DNA of 35,351 nt. It comes from DASQFU01 sp035632955 (GTDB lineage: Bacteria; Eisenbacteria; RBG-16-71-46). The notes beneath the pieces are model-generated. The model was not told the origin of the DNA, made no database searches, and saw only the letters and a program-made list of their open reading frames with translations. Below are positions 33,127 to 35,351 of this stretch, piece after piece. Each line of letters opens with the position of its first letter. Within the stretch, counting starts at the first letter, position 1. The position numbers were made by a program, and so were the translations under genes. The stretch covers positions 1 to 35,351 of the forward strand of contig DASQFU010000067.1 in the NCBI GenBank assembly GCA_035632955.1. Reading direction: 5' to 3'.

Positions 33127-33867
33127 ATGTGCCGCTTCCCGCTTGCTTCCAGCCTACTGGCCGGGCTCCTGTCTTTGGCTCTGGCCCATGTGCCCGGCGC
33201 CGCCTGGTGTGCCACGGACACGTACTTACCCCTCGCGACCGGCAATTTCTGGCAGTACCGCACGCCCGGCGGGCTCGAAGATTCGCAGCTCGTGATCGGA
33301 CCGGTGACATTCGAGGGGATCGAGACGATCGCCGTCGAGTTCGACCCGAATCACGGGAACGCTGGACTCCGCAACTATTGGACCGAGGCGCCCGACGGCG
33401 ATCTCGTGTTCTGGGGCTTCTATCGCTGGTTCGATAACTTCGGCGTGCGATACGATCCGCCGATTCCGTTCCTGGACGCGCCGCTCGAAGTCGGCCGGAC
33501 CTGGCAGGCCACGACGACGCCACGGATCCTGCCCGAACAGCAGGATGAGCCGTCTTTCACGCTGTACTTCACCGTGGACGAGCATGGTGCTCTTACCGTT
33601 CCCGCCGGCTCCTTCGATGCATGGGCCATTCGCTATGGAGGAGCCCCCGCGCGGCATCCCAGCGCAATCTCGAGGGTCGAGTTCGATGTCATGGGGCGGC
33701 GGGTATCGACTGCGGCGGCCGCGGGCTCAGCGCCCGACTGGTGGAGCCTGGGGATTGGTCGCGTCACACAAGTGGTGGGCAGCGACCGCTACGAGCTGGT
33801 CTCGTTCGATTTCCCGACTCCAGTGAGCGCCGTGACCTGGGGTCGGATCAAGCGACTCTATCGTTGA
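33127..33867 (+). CDS. Exported protein of unknown function with WGxxKxLYR C-terminus
   Basis: A 246-residue exported protein I cannot assign. It has a signal peptide (MCRFPLASSLLAGLLSLALAHVPGAAWCA). The mature start DTYLPLATGNFWQYRTPGG and the later SLGIGRVTQVVGS resemble a widespread class of secreted beta-rich proteins with a PLAxGNxWxYR opening. No catalytic motif is seen. It ends exactly in TWGRIKRLYR, matching the terminal decapeptide of the preceding protein in six positions. There is no Shine-Dalgarno sequence before the ATG at 33127; a TAACAT lies 9 bases upstream, so initiation may be near-leaderless. It converges on the BatA-like gene with an 18-base gap. Confidence 0.75.
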   Translation: MCRFPLASSLLAGLLSLALAHVPGAAWCATDTYLPLATGNFWQYRTPGGLEDSQLVIGPVTFEGIETIAVEFDPNHGNAGLRNYWTEAPDGDLVFWGFYRWFDNFGVRYDPPIPFLDAPLEVGRTWQATTTPRILPEQQDEPSFTLYFTVDEHGALTVPAGSFDAWAIRYGGAPARHPSAISRVEFDVMGRRVSTAAAAGSAPDWWSLGIGRVTQVVGSDRYELVSFDFPTPVSAVTWGRIKRLYR

Positions 33868-33885
33868 GACATCCTCGTTAGCGCC

Positions 33886-35351
33886 TCATGCGGCGCGGGC
33901 GTCGTCACCGGCAGGGGCACGGCCTCCCGTCATTCCCCAACGCGCGATGACGCTCTCGGCGACGAGCAGCGCCAGCGCCAACAGCACGAACCAGCTCCAC
34001 AGCTCGCGCCCGTAACGGGCCTCGCGGACGCGACGCGCGAGGTCGGCGCCGGGTCGCACGATCTGTGCACGTCCGGATGGGAACGCGCGGACCAATGACG
34101 CCTCTGGAGCCGGTGTGAGGTCGGATTCGCGCGGATCCGGATTGACGGCGAACGTCGCGCGCGGCCTGCCGCCGTGGAGCACGCGATAGAGTCCCGGACG
34201 TTCGAGCGGCGCCGAGCGCAGGCGCGAGGTGCCCGCGGCCGCGATCAGCTCGGATGGGATTTCGGCGCCACGCTCGTCCTCGATCCGCCACTGGCCGGTG
34301 GCGGCAGGCGAGCTGTAGCGCTCGCCAGGCACGAGCGATGCCGCAGCAGTTCCGCGACCGAGCACCTTCACGGCTTGATGGAGCAGCGGCAGGAACGCGC
34401 CGCTGACCGGGAAATCCGAAGCGTCGGGATCGAGCGACGCGACAAGCACCAATGCGTGCTGCGTTTCCAGCAGCGCCGGGTGGGTGCGATCGAACTCGAG
34501 CAGCACTCGCGCGTCAGGCGCCGCACGTAGGGCGCGGATCACCTGGAAACGAGCGGCCGACAGCACCTCGCCCGGGCGCGCCGGAAAACCGGCGAGCACC
34601 GGATGCCCGGCCACCACGCGCCGCAGGCGCCACGCTGCCCCGGGCCCACCCTGCTCCAACGCTCCCAGCCGTCCGACGCCGAGATCGCCGAGCACCGCCT
34701 GATTCCAGAACTCGGGAGCGACGCGCCGCCCGAGCACGAGGAGCAATGCCCCGCCCGCGCGGTAATAGTCGAGAGCCGCTTGCAGCTCGGCCGGCGCCAG
34801 CCGCTCGAGATCGTTGAGCACGAGCACGTCGGCTTCGCCGAGCCGCGCGGGAAGCGAGCTCGCATCGACGGATTCGACCAGCAACCCCGAAGCCGGTGAG
34901 CCGGCTTCGAGCGCGATTCGAAGCGCGGAAGGCGCGCCGTCCTCACGAAGCAGTACGCGCAGCGCTCCCGCGCGCCCGGCCGCGAACACGCGACGGTTGT
35001 CGAGCGGCAATGCATCGTCCGGCAGGCTCGCGACTCCCCCTTGCTCGGGAAGGCGTGCGAGCGGCACGAGCGTCGATGCTTCGCCGCGTGCCGGCAGCGA
35101 CAGGTAGCCACGTCCGAGCTCGGCGTCGCCCGTGAGATCGCGCACCTCGACGCTGGCGTCACCCGGGTTTGCGCCGTATGCATGACCGGTGAGCGAGAGT
35201 GCGGCGCCGGACTCGGTCGGCGCGAGCGCCGCTTCGGTCAACGCCGCATTGGCTCGACTCGCCGGTGCGAGCGGAATCAGATACGCGCGTGTCTGCGCCC
35301 ACGGGCCGGCCGGGAGCGTCGGGGCGACCGGCGCGCCATTGCCGCCGAACC
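33886..35351 (-). CDS. BatA-like membrane protein (partial, 5' end beyond window)
   Basis: C-terminal part (about 488 residues visible) of a large membrane protein. The reading frame runs through the right edge with no stop, so the N-terminus, which in this family has a BatA anchor and often a VWA domain, is missing. Visible are a beta-rich region with the family pattern SLPDDALPLDNRRVFAAG and a ThuA/glutamine-amidotransferase-like segment (DVLVLNDLERLAPAEL, DYYRAGGALLLVLG, HPVLAGF). Then come a further beta domain (GLYRVLHGGRPRATFAVN, NPDPRESDL) and a C-terminal TM helix (LWSWFVLLALALLVAESVIA) with a short cytoplasmic tail. Such proteins often sit with MoxR ATPase and other VWA genes, which would lie outside the window. 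Function unknown. Confidence 0.8.
   Translation of the reverse strand, partial: FGGNGAPVAPTLPAGPWAQTRAYLIPLAPASRANAALTEAALAPTESGAALSLTGHAYGANPGDASVEVRDLTGDAELGRGYLSLPARGEASTLVPLARLPEQGGVASLPDDALPLDNRRVFAAGRAGALRVLLREDGAPSALRIALEAGSPASGLLVESVDASSLPARLGEADVLVLNDLERLAPAELQAALDYYRAGGALLLVLGRRVAPEFWNQAVLGDLGVGRLGALEQGGPGAAWRLRRVVAGHPVLAGFPARPGEVLSAARFQVIRALRAAPDARVLLEFDRTHPALLETQHALVLVASLDPDASDFPVSGAFLPLLHQAVKVLGRGTAAASLVPGERYSSPAATGQWRIEDERGAEIPSELIAAAGTSRLRSAPLERPGLYRVLHGGRPRATFAVNPDPRESDLTPAPEASLVRAFPSGRAQIVRPGADLARRVREARYGRELWSWFVLLALALLVAESVIARWGMTGGRAPAGDDARAA

Noticed and set aside
1..35351. CRISPR arrays, insertion sequences, rRNA and tRNA genes
   Set aside because: I found no regularly spaced direct repeats, transposase motifs, terminal inverted repeats or RNA gene signatures on either strand.

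Overview
The window is GC-rich, densely coded bacterial chromosome with no phage, IS or CRISPR signal. Two secreted proteins end in FlgD-like/Por-type C-terminal domains, one of them carrying FG-GAP repeats. Alongside these sit a RicT-like PSP1 protein, PDZ-bearing membrane signalling proteins and an FtsEX-EnvC set. Together these suggest an uncultured didermic lineage related to the FCB group (Candidatus Eisenbacteria-like). That placement is inference; no 16S rRNA or other phylogenetic marker lies in the window.

Layout. (1) 0.08-6.7 kb holds a secreted FlgD-tailed protein (+), rsmA (-), an FG-GAP repeat protein with a FlgD-like tail (-), a membrane HEAT-repeat protein (-), and a divergent pair (+) of a secreted unknown and a 69-residue membrane protein. 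(2) 6.7-21.9 kb is a 15-kb run of minus-strand genes. In transcription order: surA, an S4-domain gene, ftsE, ftsX, an EnvC-like LytM gene, holB, a hybrid histidine kinase, a PSP1/RicT gene, a PDZ-membrane-SpoIIE phosphatase, metG and tatD. With rsmA further on, the order holB-PSP1-metG-tatD-rsmA matches the order known from Bacillus subtilis, with signalling genes set between the housekeeping genes. (3) 22.2-25.2 kb holds an overlapping LytS-type kinase and LytTR regulator pair on the plus strand. The pair sits between two minus-strand parvulin genes. (4) 25.2-31.2 kb holds a PpiC-like lipoprotein, mfd and a TlpA-like thioredoxin, all on the minus strand. (5) 31.4-33.9 kb holds three plus-strand exported proteins: TSP3-OmpA, a P-domain-like protein and an unknown. 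(6) The right edge cuts through a BatA-like membrane protein (-).

Functional reading. Most of the window serves envelope biogenesis (SurA, PpiC lipoprotein, FtsEX-EnvC, OmpA-like protein) and core information processing (MetRS, RsmA, HolB, Mfd, RicT-like). Three large membrane signalling proteins lie among these genes. The SpoIIE phosphatase and the LytS kinase share one PDZ-plus-multi-helix input scaffold with different outputs.

The most novel-looking signal is at 32.3-33.9 kb. Two neighbouring exported proteins with unrelated bodies end in nearly the same terminal decapeptide (SWGSVKTLYR and TWGRIKRLYR). This looks like a short C-terminal tag distinct from the FlgD-like tails used by other exported proteins in the window.
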